Shown: positions 42,361 through 51,982 of the stretch, piece by piece
How the letters are laid out: every line of letters starts with the position of its first letter
How positions within the stretch are numbered: position 1 is the first letter of the stretch
Assembly (NCBI GenBank): GCA_019119895.1
Contig: DWWD01000026.1
Location: forward strand, 27,886-91,885
Reading direction: 5' to 3'
From: Candidatus Anaerostipes avistercoris
GTDB lineage: Bacteria; Bacillota; Clostridia; Lachnospirales; Lachnospiraceae
Length of the DNA stretch: 64,000 nt
The notes under the pieces: generated by a model
Told to the model about the DNA's origin: nothing
Database searches by the model: none
Seen by the model: the letters and a program-made list of their open reading frames with translations, nothing else
Position numbers and translations under genes: made by a program

Positions 42361-43833
42361 ATGAAAGCAAGTGGAATTTTATTACCGGTTTTTAGTTTGC
42401 CATCCGATTATGGGATCGGCTGTTTTTCAAAAGAAGCATATCAATTTGTTGATTTTTTGGAAGATACAGGGCAGAAATATTGGCAGATCCTGCCGCTGGG
42501 AACTATAGGAGCCGGGAATTCTCCTTATCTTTCTTTTTCAAGTTTTGCGGGAAGTACATATTACATTGATCTGGAACAGCTGGTGGAAGAAGGACTTTTA
42601 AAACAGGAGGAGATCGATCCTTACAAAGAAGAAAATACCGGCAAAGTCGATTATGATCAGGTGAGAGAGAGCCGTCAGGAACTGCTCCAGACAGCATACA
42701 AGCGGTTTAAGCCGGATAAGAAATTTCTGGAATTTAAGGAAGAGCAGGAATACTGGCTGGATGAGTATGCTGAATTTATGCATGAGAGAGAAGAGGAACT
42801 GAGCGAGGAATATTTCTGTTTCTGTCAGTATCTTTTCTTTACACAGTGGCTCAGATTAAAGAAGTATGCCAACGGAAAGGGAATCCAGATCATCGGGGAT
42901 TTGCCTTTTTATGTGGCGCTGGAAGGAACTGCTTTCAAATATCACAAAGAACTGTTTAAGACAGATGAAGAAGGCAATGCAACGGTAGTTGGAGGATGCC
43001 CGCCGGATGCTTTCGCAGAGGACGGACAGGTGTGGTCGAATCCGGTCTACGACTGGGATGTACATAAAGAAACCGGATACAAATGGTGGATGGAACGTCT
43101 GAATCATAATTTCATGATTTATGATGTGCTCCGCCTGGATCATTTCAGAGGCTTTGATGAATATTTCGAGATTCCGGCAGAAGATGAAACAGCTGTCAAC
43201 GGCAAATGGGTCAAAGGGCCGGGATATGATTTCTTCAAAGTTATGAAGGAAACATTAGGTGATAAGAAGGTCATAGCGGAAGACCTGGGATTCCTGACAG
43301 AAAATGTGCATAAACTGCTGGCGGATACGAAATATCCGGGTATGAAAGTGCTGGAGTTCGCTTTCGGCGCATGGGATGACAGTATTTATCTTCCGCATAA
43401 ATATCCGGAAAACTGCATTGTTTATACAGGAACTCATGATAATGACACGGTTGTGGGATGGTATGAGACGATGTCTGATGATGACAGGAATTTCCTGGAG
43501 CATTATCTGGAGCACAGCACCATTGACCGTACCGGAAAAGTATATCTGGATCTGATTTCTCTGGCCCTTGAAAGCCGCGGAGATACTGTTATTATTCCAT
43601 TGCAGGATTATATGGGGCTTGGAAGCGAGGCCAGAATCAATACGCCGTCTACTGTGGGAGATAACTGGGAATGGCGTGTCAGAGAAGAACAGCTGGACGA
43701 TGAGCTGAAAGAAACAATCCGGACTTTGACAGTAAAATACCGCACGAGAGCTGAGGAGAGAGCAGAGGAAGAGAGAAAGAAAAAAGAAGCGGAAGAAGCT
43801 GCGGCGGCAGAAGAACAGAATACAGAAGAATAG
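42361..43833 (+). CDS. malQ: 4-alpha-glucanotransferase with charged C-terminal tail
   Basis: A 490-residue GH77 enzyme (MKASGILLPVFSLPSDYGIGCFS; GDLPFYVALE; RLDHFRGFDEYF; AEDLGFLT; YTGTHDNDT). It moves alpha-1,4-glucan chains between maltodextrins in glycogen or starch use. After the normal end near residue 460, about 30 residues of Glu, Lys, Arg and Ala form a charged helical tail (KKKEAEEAAAAEEQ), not seen in most MalQ proteins. A terminator follows the gene. The start is ATG 42361 after AAGGAG. Confidence 0.94.
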   Translation: MKASGILLPVFSLPSDYGIGCFSKEAYQFVDFLEDTGQKYWQILPLGTIGAGNSPYLSFSSFAGSTYYIDLEQLVEEGLLKQEEIDPYKEENTGKVDYDQVRESRQELLQTAYKRFKPDKKFLEFKEEQEYWLDEYAEFMHEREEELSEEYFCFCQYLFFTQWLRLKKYANGKGIQIIGDLPFYVALEGTAFKYHKELFKTDEEGNATVVGGCPPDAFAEDGQVWSNPVYDWDVHKETGYKWWMERLNHNFMIYDVLRLDHFRGFDEYFEIPAEDETAVNGKWVKGPGYDFFKVMKETLGDKKVIAEDLGFLTENVHKLLADTKYPGMKVLEFAFGAWDDSIYLPHKYPENCIVYTGTHDNDTVVGWYETMSDDDRNFLEHYLEHSTIDRTGKVYLDLISLALESRGDTVIIPLQDYMGLGSEARINTPSTVGDNWEWRVREEQLDDELKETIRTLTVKYRTRAEERAEEERKKKEAEEAAAAEEQNTEE

Positions 43834-43841
43834 GATATTTC

Positions 43842-43873
43842 ACGGGTATGATTTCAAATCATGCCCGTTTTCT
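43842..43873 (+). terminator. terminator after malQ
   Basis: ACGGGTATGATTT pairs with AAATCATGCCCGT (one mismatch), followed by TTTTC. Confidence 0.75.
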
Positions 43874-43909
43874 GTTATTAAGCCTGCTTGTATAAAAACA
43901 AATACTTTC

Positions 43910-43938
43910 TTGCTTTTTTACAGGGGAGGTGCTATAGT
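43910..43938 (+). promoter_or_regulatory. promoter of the pantothenate operon
   Basis: TTGCTT at 43910-43915 and TATAGT at 43933-43938, spacer 17. Confidence 0.7.
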
Positions 43939-43944
43939 ACGTCA

Positions 43945-44011
43945 TGGATGGTATTCTTGAGAGAAATCATACCGCTAATTAGAACATCACCTGGCGAAAG
44001 TGGGTGATAGC
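43945..44011 (+). promoter_or_regulatory. structured 5' leader of the pantothenate operon, possible pan-motif RNA
   Basis: Two consecutive hairpins follow the expected start. The first pairs GGTAT with ATACC (43952-43976). The second pairs ATCACC with GGTGAT (43986-44008) and would bury the GGGTGAT ribosome binding site. A conserved pan RNA motif with tandem hairpins is known before panB-type genes in Firmicutes. I cannot verify the match to its consensus. Confidence 0.5.
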
Positions 44012-44863
44012 ATTAAAAAAGTAGGATTTATCGGAGCAGGCAAGGTAGGATGCTCCCTTGGAGATTACTTTAAACGCAGCGGAATCGACGTTGCGGGATA
44101 TTACAGCCATACACAAGCGGGAGCAGGTGGAGCGGCGGCACAACAACATGGGACACATATTGATTCGATTGACAAAATATTAACAATGTGTGATGTTCTA
44201 TTTTTAACGGTACCAGATGACGCGATCGCGGATGTCTGGGAACAAGTCAGAGCTTTTCCGATTCAGGGGAAGTACATTTGTCATTGCAGCGGATCCTTAA
44301 GTTCTGCTGTTCTTTCTGGAATTCGGGAGACCGGAGCATACGGTTATTCCATTCATCCAATGTTTCCATTTAAAAGTAAGAAAACTGCATATGAAGATTT
44401 GAAGCATGCTTTGTTTACCGTAGAAGGTGATCCTGCCCACAGAGAAGATATGGAAGCTTTGCTGAGGCACTGCGGCAATCCTGTTGTCGGTATTGGGAAG
44501 GAGGATAAGCCCTCTTACCATGCAGCGGCGGTTTTTGCATCCAATCTGATGGTGGGACTGATAGAGGAAGCCATTCAGCTGCTGGAAAAATGTGGATTCA
44601 GCAGAGAAGAGGCCATGGCGGCGCTGAAGCCTCTGGCAGTGTCCAATCTGGAAAATATTTTTGAAGCCGGAACGAAAGACGCTTTGACCGGGCCGGTAGA
44701 ACGGCATGATATCCAGACAGTAAAGAAGCATCTGAAGGCTCTTGACCAGGACAAAAAAGATACTTACACAGCCCTCACAAAGGAGATTATTCAAATTGCG
44801 GAGAAGAGACATCCGCAGATTTCATATGCAGACATGAAACAAGTATTGGAGGAAGAAAGATGA
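44000..44863 (+). CDS. DUF2520 Rossmann-like dehydrogenase in the pantothenate operon
   Basis: A 287-residue protein of NADP-dependent dehydrogenase type. [14 protein letters not shown] is the nucleotide motif, followed by [11 protein letters not shown] and IHPMFPF, then the DUF2520 C-terminal domain ([16 protein letters not shown]). It is first in the operon with panB, panC and panD, where ketopantoate reductase is otherwise missing, so it may do that step. The start is uncertain: GTG 44000, or ATT 44012, which has a better-placed GGGTGAT. Its stop overlaps the panB start by four bases. Confidence 0.8.
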   Translation: MGDSIKKVGFIGAGKVGCSLGDYFKRSGIDVAGYYSHTQAGAGGAAAQQHGTHIDSIDKILTMCDVLFLTVPDDAIADVWEQVRAFPIQGKYICHCSGSLSSAVLSGIRETGAYGYSIHPMFPFKSKKTAYEDLKHALFTVEGDPAHREDMEALLRHCGNPVVGIGKEDKPSYHAAAVFASNLMVGLIEEAIQLLEKCGFSREEAMAALKPLAVSNLENIFEAGTKDALTGPVERHDIQTVKKHLKALDQDKKDTYTALTKEIIQIAEKRHPQISYADMKQVLEEER

Positions 44864-45687
44864 AAAAGACAGTAAGCACATTACAGAAGATGAAAGAGAA
44901 CGGTGAAAAGATTTCCATGTTGACAGCATATGACTATTCAACAGCGAAGCTGTTTGATGAGGCAGGAATCGATACGATGCTGGTGGGAGATTCTCTGGGA
45001 ATGGTAATGCTGGGATATGATTCAACGATTCCTGTGACAGTGGAAGACATGATCCATCACGGAGCAGCCGTGTGCAGAGGAGCGAAAGAGGCGCTGATCG
45101 TTGTGGATATGCCATTCCTTTCCTATCATACTTCCGTTTATGACGCAGTTGTAAATGCAGGAAGGATTATGAAAGAAACCGGATGTACCGCGGTTAAACT
45201 GGAAGGCGGCAAAAATGTATGCCCTCAGATCAAAGCCATTGTGGAAGCTCAGATTCCGGTCTGCGCCCATATCGGTCTGACGCCTCAGTCTGTCAATGCC
45301 TTCGGGGGATTCAAAGTACAGGGAAAGAGTGAAGAAGCAGCAAAAGAATTGATTGAAGCGGCGCTGGCAGTGGAAGAAGCAGGCGCATTTATGGTTGTTC
45401 TGGAAGGAATTCCGGCAAAACTTGCTGCCATCATTACCTCCAAACTTCATATTCCGACCATCGGTATCGGAGCAGGAGCACAGTGCGACGGACAGGTTCT
45501 GGTATATCAGGATATGCTGGCAATGTACGGAAACTTCGTACCGAAATTTGTAAAACAGTTTGCCCAGGTAGGAGAAGTTATGAAAGGTGCTGTCGCAGAT
45601 TATATGAAAGAAGTGCAGGAAGGAACATTTCCGGGAGAAGAACACACATATGCCATCAGTGATGATGTAATAGAGAAACTGTATTAA
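44860..45687 (+). CDS. panB: 3-methyl-2-oxobutanoate hydroxymethyltransferase
   Basis: A 275-residue (beta/alpha)8 enzyme. It has [29 protein letters not shown] and the GGFKVQGK loop, plus the [14 protein letters not shown] segment. It makes ketopantoate from 2-oxoisovalerate and methylene-THF. Overlap with the previous stop (ATGA) shows coupling. panC follows 14 bases downstream. Confidence 0.97.
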   Translation: MKKTVSTLQKMKENGEKISMLTAYDYSTAKLFDEAGIDTMLVGDSLGMVMLGYDSTIPVTVEDMIHHGAAVCRGAKEALIVVDMPFLSYHTSVYDAVVNAGRIMKETGCTAVKLEGGKNVCPQIKAIVEAQIPVCAHIGLTPQSVNAFGGFKVQGKSEEAAKELIEAALAVEEAGAFMVVLEGIPAKLAAIITSKLHIPTIGIGAGAQCDGQVLVYQDMLAMYGNFVPKFVKQFAQVGEVMKGAVADYMKEVQEGTFPGEEHTYAISDDVIEKLY

Positions 45688-45701
45688 AGGAGAATAAAGA
45701 G

Positions 45702-46544
45702 ATGAAAATCGTTGAAACGATAAATGAAGTAAGAGAGCGGGTAAAAGAATGGAAAAAGCAGGGACTGACGATCGGTCTGGTTCCGACCATGGGGTATCTC
45801 CACGAAGGACATCAGAGTCTGATGGATGCCGCAAGAAAAGAGAACGATAAAGTGGTTGTCAGCATTTTTGTCAATCCGATGCAGTTCGGTCCGACGGAAG
45901 ACCTGGCAGAGTATCCGAGAGACCTGGATCACGATGCAAAAGTCTGTGAAAATGCAGGAGTGGATCTGGTTTTTCATCCGGAACCGGAAGAAATGTATGA
46001 ACCGGATTTCTGTTCTTTTGTGGATATGACCGGTTTGACAGAAGGTCTTTGTGGAAAAACCAGACCGATTCATTTCTGTGGTGTCTGCACTGTCGTAAAT
46101 AAATTATTTAATATTGTACAGCCGGACAGAGCGTACTTCGGGCAAAAAGACGGACAGCAGCTGGCAGTTGTACGCCGTATGGTAAGAGACCTCAACATGG
46201 ATATTGAAATCGTAGGATGTCCGATCGTCCGGGAAGAGGACGGTCTTGCCAAGAGCTCAAGAAATACATATCTGTCTCCGGAAGAGAGGAAAGCCGCGCT
46301 GATTCTTTCCAAAACCATCGCTCTTGGAGAAGAACTGGCAAAAACAGAGAAAGACGCAGGAAAAGTAGTTGCGGCAATGAAGGAAAATATAGAGACAGAG
46401 CCGCTGGCAAAGATTGATTATGTGGAAGCAGTAGATGCCGTATCTATGGCGCCGGTGAATACTCTGGAGGGAGAATGCATGCTCGCTGTGGCGGTATACA
46501 TCGGAAAAACAAGGCTGATTGACAATACGCTGTTAAATGCTTAA
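45702..46544 (+). CDS. panC: pantothenate synthetase
   Basis: A 280-residue ligase of the HIGH type. Motifs are PTMGYLHEGHQSL, VVSIFVNPMQF, YFGQKDGQQLAV and KSSRNTYLS. It joins pantoate with beta-alanine using ATP. It starts at ATG 45702 after AAAGGAG. Confidence 0.97.
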   Translation: MKIVETINEVRERVKEWKKQGLTIGLVPTMGYLHEGHQSLMDAARKENDKVVVSIFVNPMQFGPTEDLAEYPRDLDHDAKVCENAGVDLVFHPEPEEMYEPDFCSFVDMTGLTEGLCGKTRPIHFCGVCTVVNKLFNIVQPDRAYFGQKDGQQLAVVRRMVRDLNMDIEIVGCPIVREEDGLAKSSRNTYLSPEERKAALILSKTIALGEELAKTEKDAGKVVAAMKENIETEPLAKIDYVEAVDAVSMAPVNTLEGECMLAVAVYIGKTRLIDNTLLNA

Positions 46545-46565
46545 TATAAAAGGAGAAATTTCAAA

Positions 46566-46955
46566 ATGAACATTAGTATGTTAAAAGGTAAAATTCACAG
46601 GGCAACGGTAAAACAGGCAGAGCTTGATTATGTGGGAAGTATTACGGTGGATCCGGTGCTGCTGGAGGCAGCAGGCATCCTGGAATATGAACATGTGCAT
46701 ATTGTAGATGTCAATAACGGAAGCCGTTTTGAGACCTATACTATTCCGGGGGAACCGGGAAGCGGTATGATCTGCCTGAATGGTCCGGCAGCAAGGTGTG
46801 TGGCAACAGGAGATAAGATCATTATCATTGCCTATGCGGATATGACACCGGAAGAAGCCGAAACCTTTGAGCCGAAAGTAGTATTCGTAGATGACAATAA
46901 CCAGATTTCACGCTGCACCAATTACGAAAGGCATGGACGTCTGGAAGATATGTAG
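46566..46955 (+). CDS. panD: aspartate 1-decarboxylase proenzyme
   Basis: A 129-residue pyruvoyl enzyme. The self-cleavage site is between G24 and S25 in YVGSITVDP. It supplies beta-alanine for panC. The start is ATG 46566 after AAAGGAG. With panB, panC and coaBC it forms a full route from branched keto acid to 4'-phosphopantetheine. Confidence 0.97.
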   Translation: MNISMLKGKIHRATVKQAELDYVGSITVDPVLLEAAGILEYEHVHIVDVNNGSRFETYTIPGEPGSGMICLNGPAARCVATGDKIIIIAYADMTPEEAETFEPKVVFVDDNNQISRCTNYERHGRLEDM

Positions 46956-46964
46956 GAGAAGATT

Positions 46965-48158
46965 ATGTTAAGAGGAAAGACTGTAGTATTAGGAGTAACA
47001 GGAAGCATTGCTGCTTACAAAATGGCAAATGTGGCAAGTATGCTTGTAAAAAGAGGATGTGAAGTTCATGTGGTCATGACAAAGAATGCTACGCATTTTA
47101 TTAATCCGATCGCTTTTGAATCTCTCACCAACACGAAATGTCTGGTAGAGACATTTGACCGGAATTTTCAGTTCCATGTGGCGCACGTTTCACTGACAGA
47201 TAAAGCCGATGTTATGCTGATCGCGCCGGCCTCTGCCAATGTGATCGGCAAGATTGCGGGAGGAATCGCGGATGATATGCTGACGACAACAGTCATGGCA
47301 TGTCAGAAACCTGTGATCATCGCTCCTGCGATGAATACAAAAATGTATGAAAATCCGATACTGCAGGACAATCTTGACAAACTCCGCAGATTTGGATATG
47401 AAATCATTGAGCCGGCGTCCGGACATCTGGCCTGCGGAACAAGCGGCGCCGGAAAGATGCCGTCTGAGGAAGTGCTGGTTTCTCATATTGAGCGCTGCAT
47501 TTCCAAAGAAAAGGATCTGAAAGGAAAGAAAGTACTGGTGACAGCGGGTCCGACCGTGGAATCCATTGATCCCGTAAGATATATCTCCAATCACTCTTCC
47601 GGCCGCATGGGGTATGCCATCGCGAAGGCGGCCATGTTAAGAGGCGCGGAAGTGACGCTTGTATCCGGACCGACCAGTCTGGAGGCGCCGATGTTTGTTG
47701 ACACGGTGAATATCAGGAGCGCGGCTGATATGTATGAAGCCGTGATGGAACGCAGGGATGAACAGGATATTATCATCAAGGCCGCCGCAGTAGCGGACTA
47801 TACGCCGGCGGAAGTCAGCAATGAAAAAGTAAAGAAGAAAGATGATGAGATGAGGATTCCTCTGACGAGAACGAAAGATATCCTGAAAGCACTGGGAGAA
47901 AACAGAAAAGACGGGCAGTTTTTGTGCGGATTTTCCATGGAAACCCAGAACATGCTGGAGAATTCCAGAGCGAAGCTTAAGAAGAAAAATATTGATATGA
48001 TCGTTGCGAACAATCTGAAGGAAGAAGGAGCAGGCTTCAAGACAGATACCAATGTTGTGACATTGATCACAGAGAAGGAAGAGCTGCCGCTTCCGCTCAT
48101 GTCAAAAGATGAAGTGGCAGATCATCTCCTTGATTTCATTTTGAAACAGATGGCGTGA
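46965..48158 (+). CDS. coaBC: bifunctional phosphopantothenoylcysteine decarboxylase / phosphopantothenate-cysteine ligase
   Basis: A 397-residue fusion. The N-terminal flavoprotein CoaC has GVTGSIAAYK, PAMNTKMYENP and ASGHLACGTSGAGKMP; the C-terminal CoaB has VTAGPTVESIDPVRYISNHSSG and the KKK loop. It performs the two steps after pantothenate phosphorylation in CoA synthesis. It is placed nine bases after panD, and the promoter of the two-component system follows. Confidence 0.96.
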   Translation: MLRGKTVVLGVTGSIAAYKMANVASMLVKRGCEVHVVMTKNATHFINPIAFESLTNTKCLVETFDRNFQFHVAHVSLTDKADVMLIAPASANVIGKIAGGIADDMLTTTVMACQKPVIIAPAMNTKMYENPILQDNLDKLRRFGYEIIEPASGHLACGTSGAGKMPSEEVLVSHIERCISKEKDLKGKKVLVTAGPTVESIDPVRYISNHSSGRMGYAIAKAAMLRGAEVTLVSGPTSLEAPMFVDTVNIRSAADMYEAVMERRDEQDIIIKAAAVADYTPAEVSNEKVKKKDDEMRIPLTRTKDILKALGENRKDGQFLCGFSMETQNMLENSRAKLKKKNIDMIVANNLKEEGAGFKTDTNVVTLITEKEELPLPLMSKDEVADHLLDFILKQMA

Positions 48159-48267
48159 TCTTAAAAAATTGTAAAAATTAAATAAAAAACCGTACAAAAA
48201 CTGGTTTCCTGAAATGCCTATGTTATAATATATGCATAAGAACAAAAGCAGATGAAAGGAAAGCAGA

Positions 48268-49764
48268 ATGAAAGCAGTGAACAAAGTTCGTCTGATTTAT
48301 CTGCCGGCGATTCTGTTGCCGATTGTAGTCATGATCGTGTCAATCCTGGCATTAGGATTTGGATACGTAAGGATTAATAACACAGATATTTCAGCAGATG
48401 GATTCGAGCGATTCGTGAATCCATTGAAAACGATGAATAATTCAACCAAAGAAATTTATCGTGAACTGGAAGAAAAGATTCTGACGGCGCCGTCGGCTCT
48501 GGAGGATGAAGGGTATCTTAACGATGTCAATAGCAGACTGTCTGAAAAGGATTCTTATCTTCTGGTCAGAAAGAATCAGCAGATCGTATATCGGGGAAGT
48601 GATGACGCCGACCCGGATTTGGAAGCAAAACTGCCTGCGTACGGAAATGATGAGAGTGATCAGGACAGAGGCTTTTTCGTCAGCAATCCGGGCAATTATC
48701 TTGTAAAACAACAGGATTTTGAATATCAGGACGGCGGAAAAGGCTCTGTTTTTATTATGACGGATTTGGGAGCGGTGCTTCCTCATTACAGGAATATTAT
48801 CACTCAGGTTTGTCTTGCGGTCGTAGGAGTTCTGATTCTTACGAGCACATTCCTGTCATGGTTTATGTACCGTGAATTCGTAGGACCGATTCGTGAATTA
48901 AAAGCCGGAGCGGAACGAATCAAGGATGGAAATCTGGACAATGATGTGGTAATCCGCAGCGGCGGGGAAGAAATCCGTGAATTGTGTGATTCTTTTAATG
49001 AAATGAGGGCGGAACTGAAAGATTCCATCGATGCCCGGATGGTATATGAGAAGCAGAACAGGGATCTGATCAGTAATATTTCCCACGATCTGAAAACTCC
49101 GATCACTGCGATCAAAGGGTATGTGGAAGGGATCATGGACGGCGTGGCAGATACGCCGGAGAAGATGGACCGGTATATCAAGACCATTTATAATAAAGCC
49201 AACGATATGGATGCGCTGATCAATGAGCTGTCACTGTATTCCAAAATCGATTCCAATATCATTCCGTATAATTTTGAGAAGATCAATATCAACGCATATT
49301 TTAAAGACTGCGTAGATGAGATCGGAGCAGATCTGGAGCAGAAAGGTATGATGTTCTCCTATCGGAATTACTGTTCAGAGAACGCCACGGTGACGGCGGA
49401 TCCGGAGCAGCTGAAAAGAGTGATTAATAACATCATTAATAACGCGTGTAAATATAACAACAAAGCCAAAGGAAAAGTAAGTATCACCCTGACGGAGTTT
49501 GACCGTAAGATTCAGGTTGAGATTAAGGACAATGGAATCGGAATTTCCAAAGAGGATCTTCCGCATATTTTCCGGAGGACTTACCGGGCGGATATGTCCA
49601 GAAATTCTGCAGGAGGAAGCGGGCTGGGCCTGTCTATCTGCAAGAAGATCATAGAAGAGCATGGAGGAGAGATATGGGCGGAGAGCAAGCTGCGTTCAGG
49701 CACGACCATATTCTTTACACTAAACAAAGTATTGGAAAAGCCAAAGGAGAATAAGCATGAGTAA
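48268..49764 (+). CDS. membrane sensor histidine kinase
   Basis: A 498-residue kinase. Membrane helix 1 (about 10-32), an extracellular sensor region (33-175), helix 2 (about 178-200) and a HAMP domain lead to the H-box NISHDLKTP (H273). The N box is NNIINNACKYN, and G boxes (DNGIGI, GGSGLGLS) follow. It senses an unknown envelope signal. TATAAT at 48224-48229 is a likely -10. Its stop overlaps the response regulator start by 8 bases. Confidence 0.95.
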   Translation: MKAVNKVRLIYLPAILLPIVVMIVSILALGFGYVRINNTDISADGFERFVNPLKTMNNSTKEIYRELEEKILTAPSALEDEGYLNDVNSRLSEKDSYLLVRKNQQIVYRGSDDADPDLEAKLPAYGNDESDQDRGFFVSNPGNYLVKQQDFEYQDGGKGSVFIMTDLGAVLPHYRNIITQVCLAVVGVLILTSTFLSWFMYREFVGPIRELKAGAERIKDGNLDNDVVIRSGGEEIRELCDSFNEMRAELKDSIDARMVYEKQNRDLISNISHDLKTPITAIKGYVEGIMDGVADTPEKMDRYIKTIYNKANDMDALINELSLYSKIDSNIIPYNFEKININAYFKDCVDEIGADLEQKGMMFSYRNYCSENATVTADPEQLKRVINNIINNACKYNNKAKGKVSITLTEFDRKIQVEIKDNGIGISKEDLPHIFRRTYRADMSRNSAGGSGLGLSICKKIIEEHGGEIWAESKLRSGTTIFFTLNKVLEKPKENKHE

Positions 49765-50446
49765 AGTATTAATCGTAGAGGACGAATTGTCCATCGCTGA
49801 GCTGGAAAAAGATTATCTGGAACTGAGTTCGTTTGAAGTGGAGATTGAGACGGATGGGAAGAAGGGTATGGAAATGGCCCTCAAAAATGATTATGATATG
49901 ATTATCCTGGATATCATGCTGCCGGGCGCAGATGGATTCGAGATCTGCAAACAGATTCGCGCGGCAAAAGAAATCCCGATTCTGATGGTATCCGCAAGGA
50001 AGGAAGATATCGATAAGATCCGCGGACTGGGGCTGGGAGCTGATGATTATATTACGAAGCCGTTCAGCCCGAGTGAGCTGGTAGCCAGGGTAAAAGCCCA
50101 TCTGAACCGGTACCAGCGGCTGATCAATAATCAGGCAGAAGTCAATGATGTCATTGAAATCCGGGGACTGAAGATCGATAAGACAGCCAGAAGAGTGTAT
50201 CTCAATGATGAAGAAAAGATTTTCACGACCAAAGAATTTGATCTTCTGACATTCCTGGCAAGCCATCCGAATCGTGTATTTACAAAAGAAGAACTGTTCA
50301 ATAAAATCTGGGATATGGAATCTCTGGGAGATATTGCGACGGTTACCGTTCATATCAAGAAGATTCGTGAAAAAATAGAAGCAGATACTTCAAAGCCGCA
50401 GTATATTGAAACGATCTGGGGCGTCGGATATCGATTTAAGATGTAG
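49757..50446 (+). CDS. OmpR-family response regulator
   Basis: A 229-residue regulator. The receiver domain has E8/D9, D52 and a conserved Lys in TKPFSPSELVARV. The winged-helix OmpR domain has TKEFDLLTFLA and GYRFKM at the end. It is coupled to the upstream kinase. The genes controlled are not visible from the sequence. Confidence 0.96.
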   Translation: MSKVLIVEDELSIAELEKDYLELSSFEVEIETDGKKGMEMALKNDYDMIILDIMLPGADGFEICKQIRAAKEIPILMVSARKEDIDKIRGLGLGADDYITKPFSPSELVARVKAHLNRYQRLINNQAEVNDVIEIRGLKIDKTARRVYLNDEEKIFTTKEFDLLTFLASHPNRVFTKEELFNKIWDMESLGDIATVTVHIKKIREKIEADTSKPQYIETIWGVGYRFKM

Positions 50447-50455
50447 GAGAGGTCC

Positions 50456-51169
50456 ATGCGCAGGAAAAGAAAAATAAATATTGTATATAAGGATAAAGAT
50501 ATTCTGGTGTGCGAGAAACCGGCAGGAATGCCGGTTTCCAGCGATAAGACGGGAGATATGGATCTCTGTCATCAGCTGAAGAACCAGCTGTTTTTTGATG
50601 AAAATATAAAAGAAGAACCGGAACTATATATGGTTCACCGGCTGGATCGTCCGGTGGGCGGAGTTATGGTATTTGCCAGGAGCAGGGCTGCCGCGGCAGA
50701 ACTGGACAGACAGGTGAGAGATAGAGAGTTTGAGAAGGATTATCAGGCGGTACTTACCGGATGGATTCCTCAGGATCAGGGAACCTGGAGAGATTTTCTG
50801 AAAAAAGATCCGGTCAGAAATGTGTCATATGTCGCTGACGAGGGAACAGAAGGAGCAAAAGAAGCTGTACTGGATTACGAAGTGATTGATATGATGGAGT
50901 CTTCAAAGATGAAATTGACCTATTGTCTGATTCATCTGAGAACAGGAAGGCATCATCAGATCCGGGTGCAGACTTCCTCCAGAGGCTTTGGTATCTGGGG
51001 GGATACGAAGTACAATCCACTGTTCCAGAAAACCAGGAAAACATACCGTGAAATCGGATTATACGCGGCGAGGATCGCATTTGTTCATCCGGTATCCGGA
51101 GAAAAGATGGAGTTCAGATCAGAGCCGTCAGGACAGGCATTTGAGCTTCTGGAGATGGAAGATATTTAA
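50456..51169 (+). CDS. RluA-family RNA pseudouridine synthase
   Basis: A 237-residue enzyme with the catalytic motif HRLDRPVGG (D64) and the RTGRHHQIRVQ loop. It has no S4 domain. It changes uridine to pseudouridine in rRNA or tRNA; the target is unknown. It follows the response regulator by nine bases and might be read through from that operon. Confidence 0.92.
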   Translation: MRRKRKINIVYKDKDILVCEKPAGMPVSSDKTGDMDLCHQLKNQLFFDENIKEEPELYMVHRLDRPVGGVMVFARSRAAAAELDRQVRDREFEKDYQAVLTGWIPQDQGTWRDFLKKDPVRNVSYVADEGTEGAKEAVLDYEVIDMMESSKMKLTYCLIHLRTGRHHQIRVQTSSRGFGIWGDTKYNPLFQKTRKTYREIGLYAARIAFVHPVSGEKMEFRSEPSGQAFELLEMEDI

Positions 51170-51186
51170 AATTAGGAGCAAAAGAC

Positions 51187-51966
51187 ATGAAATTCAGACC
51201 ATGCATAGATATACACAATGGAAAAGTAAAGCAGATTGTAGGAGGAAGTCTTCTGGATCAGGGAGACTGCGCGGAAGAAAATTTTGTTTCCGCGCATGAT
51301 GCCGGCTTTTATGGTAAACTATATAAGAAGAATCAATTATCCGGCGGGCATGTGATCCTGCTCAATTCAAAAGATTCCCCGTATTACGAGGCTGATCGAA
51401 GGGAGGCGGTGAAAGCGCTGGAGGCTTTCCCAGGAGGACTTCAGGCAGGCGGAGGAATAACCGATGAGAACGCTGCATATTTTATCCATAAAGGGGCGTC
51501 CCATGTCATTGTCACATCGTTTGTCTTTTCAGGAGGAAAGATACGGTATGACCGGCTGGAAAGTCTCAGGGAAGCAGTGGGAAGAGAACATCTGGTACTG
51601 GATCTGAGCTGTCGCAGAAAGGGAGATGGATATTATGTCGTTACCGACAGATGGCAGAAATTCACAGAGGAGAAAGTAAGTTCCGGTCTTCTGAAGCAGC
51701 TGGAAACTTTCTGTGATGAATTTCTGATTCATGGAGTCGACGTGGAAGGAAAGGCGCAGGGAATTGACCGGGAACTTGTGAAAATTCTGTCGGAGTATGA
51801 GGGAAATCCCCTGACATACGCCGGAGGCGTGCGCAGTTTTGAAGACCTGGAAATACTGAAAAAGTATGGAAAAGACCGGATTGATGTGACGATTGGAAGT
51901 GCTCTGGATTTGTTCGGTGGTTCTATGGAATTTGCGAAAGTCTTATCTTACTGCAGCCAGAAATGA
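51187..51966 (+). CDS. HisA of the eukaryotic type (phosphoribosylformimino-5-aminoimidazole carboxamide ribotide isomerase)
   Basis: A 259-residue (beta/alpha)8 protein. It begins MKFRPCIDIHNGKVKQIVGG, as in fungal and plant HisA (HIS6), and carries GGLQAGGGITDENA, LDLSCRRKGDGYYVVTDRWQ and TYAGGVRSFED. Bacterial HisA lacks this layout. It isomerises ProFAR in histidine synthesis. No other his genes are near, so it may complete a pathway elsewhere or work in another reaction. The start is ATG 51187 after AGGAGC. Confidence 0.88.
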   Translation: MKFRPCIDIHNGKVKQIVGGSLLDQGDCAEENFVSAHDAGFYGKLYKKNQLSGGHVILLNSKDSPYYEADRREAVKALEAFPGGLQAGGGITDENAAYFIHKGASHVIVTSFVFSGGKIRYDRLESLREAVGREHLVLDLSCRRKGDGYYVVTDRWQKFTEEKVSSGLLKQLETFCDEFLIHGVDVEGKAQGIDRELVKILSEYEGNPLTYAGGVRSFEDLEILKKYGKDRIDVTIGSALDLFGGSMEFAKVLSYCSQK

Positions 51967-51982
51967 AAAGGAGGGAGAAGAT

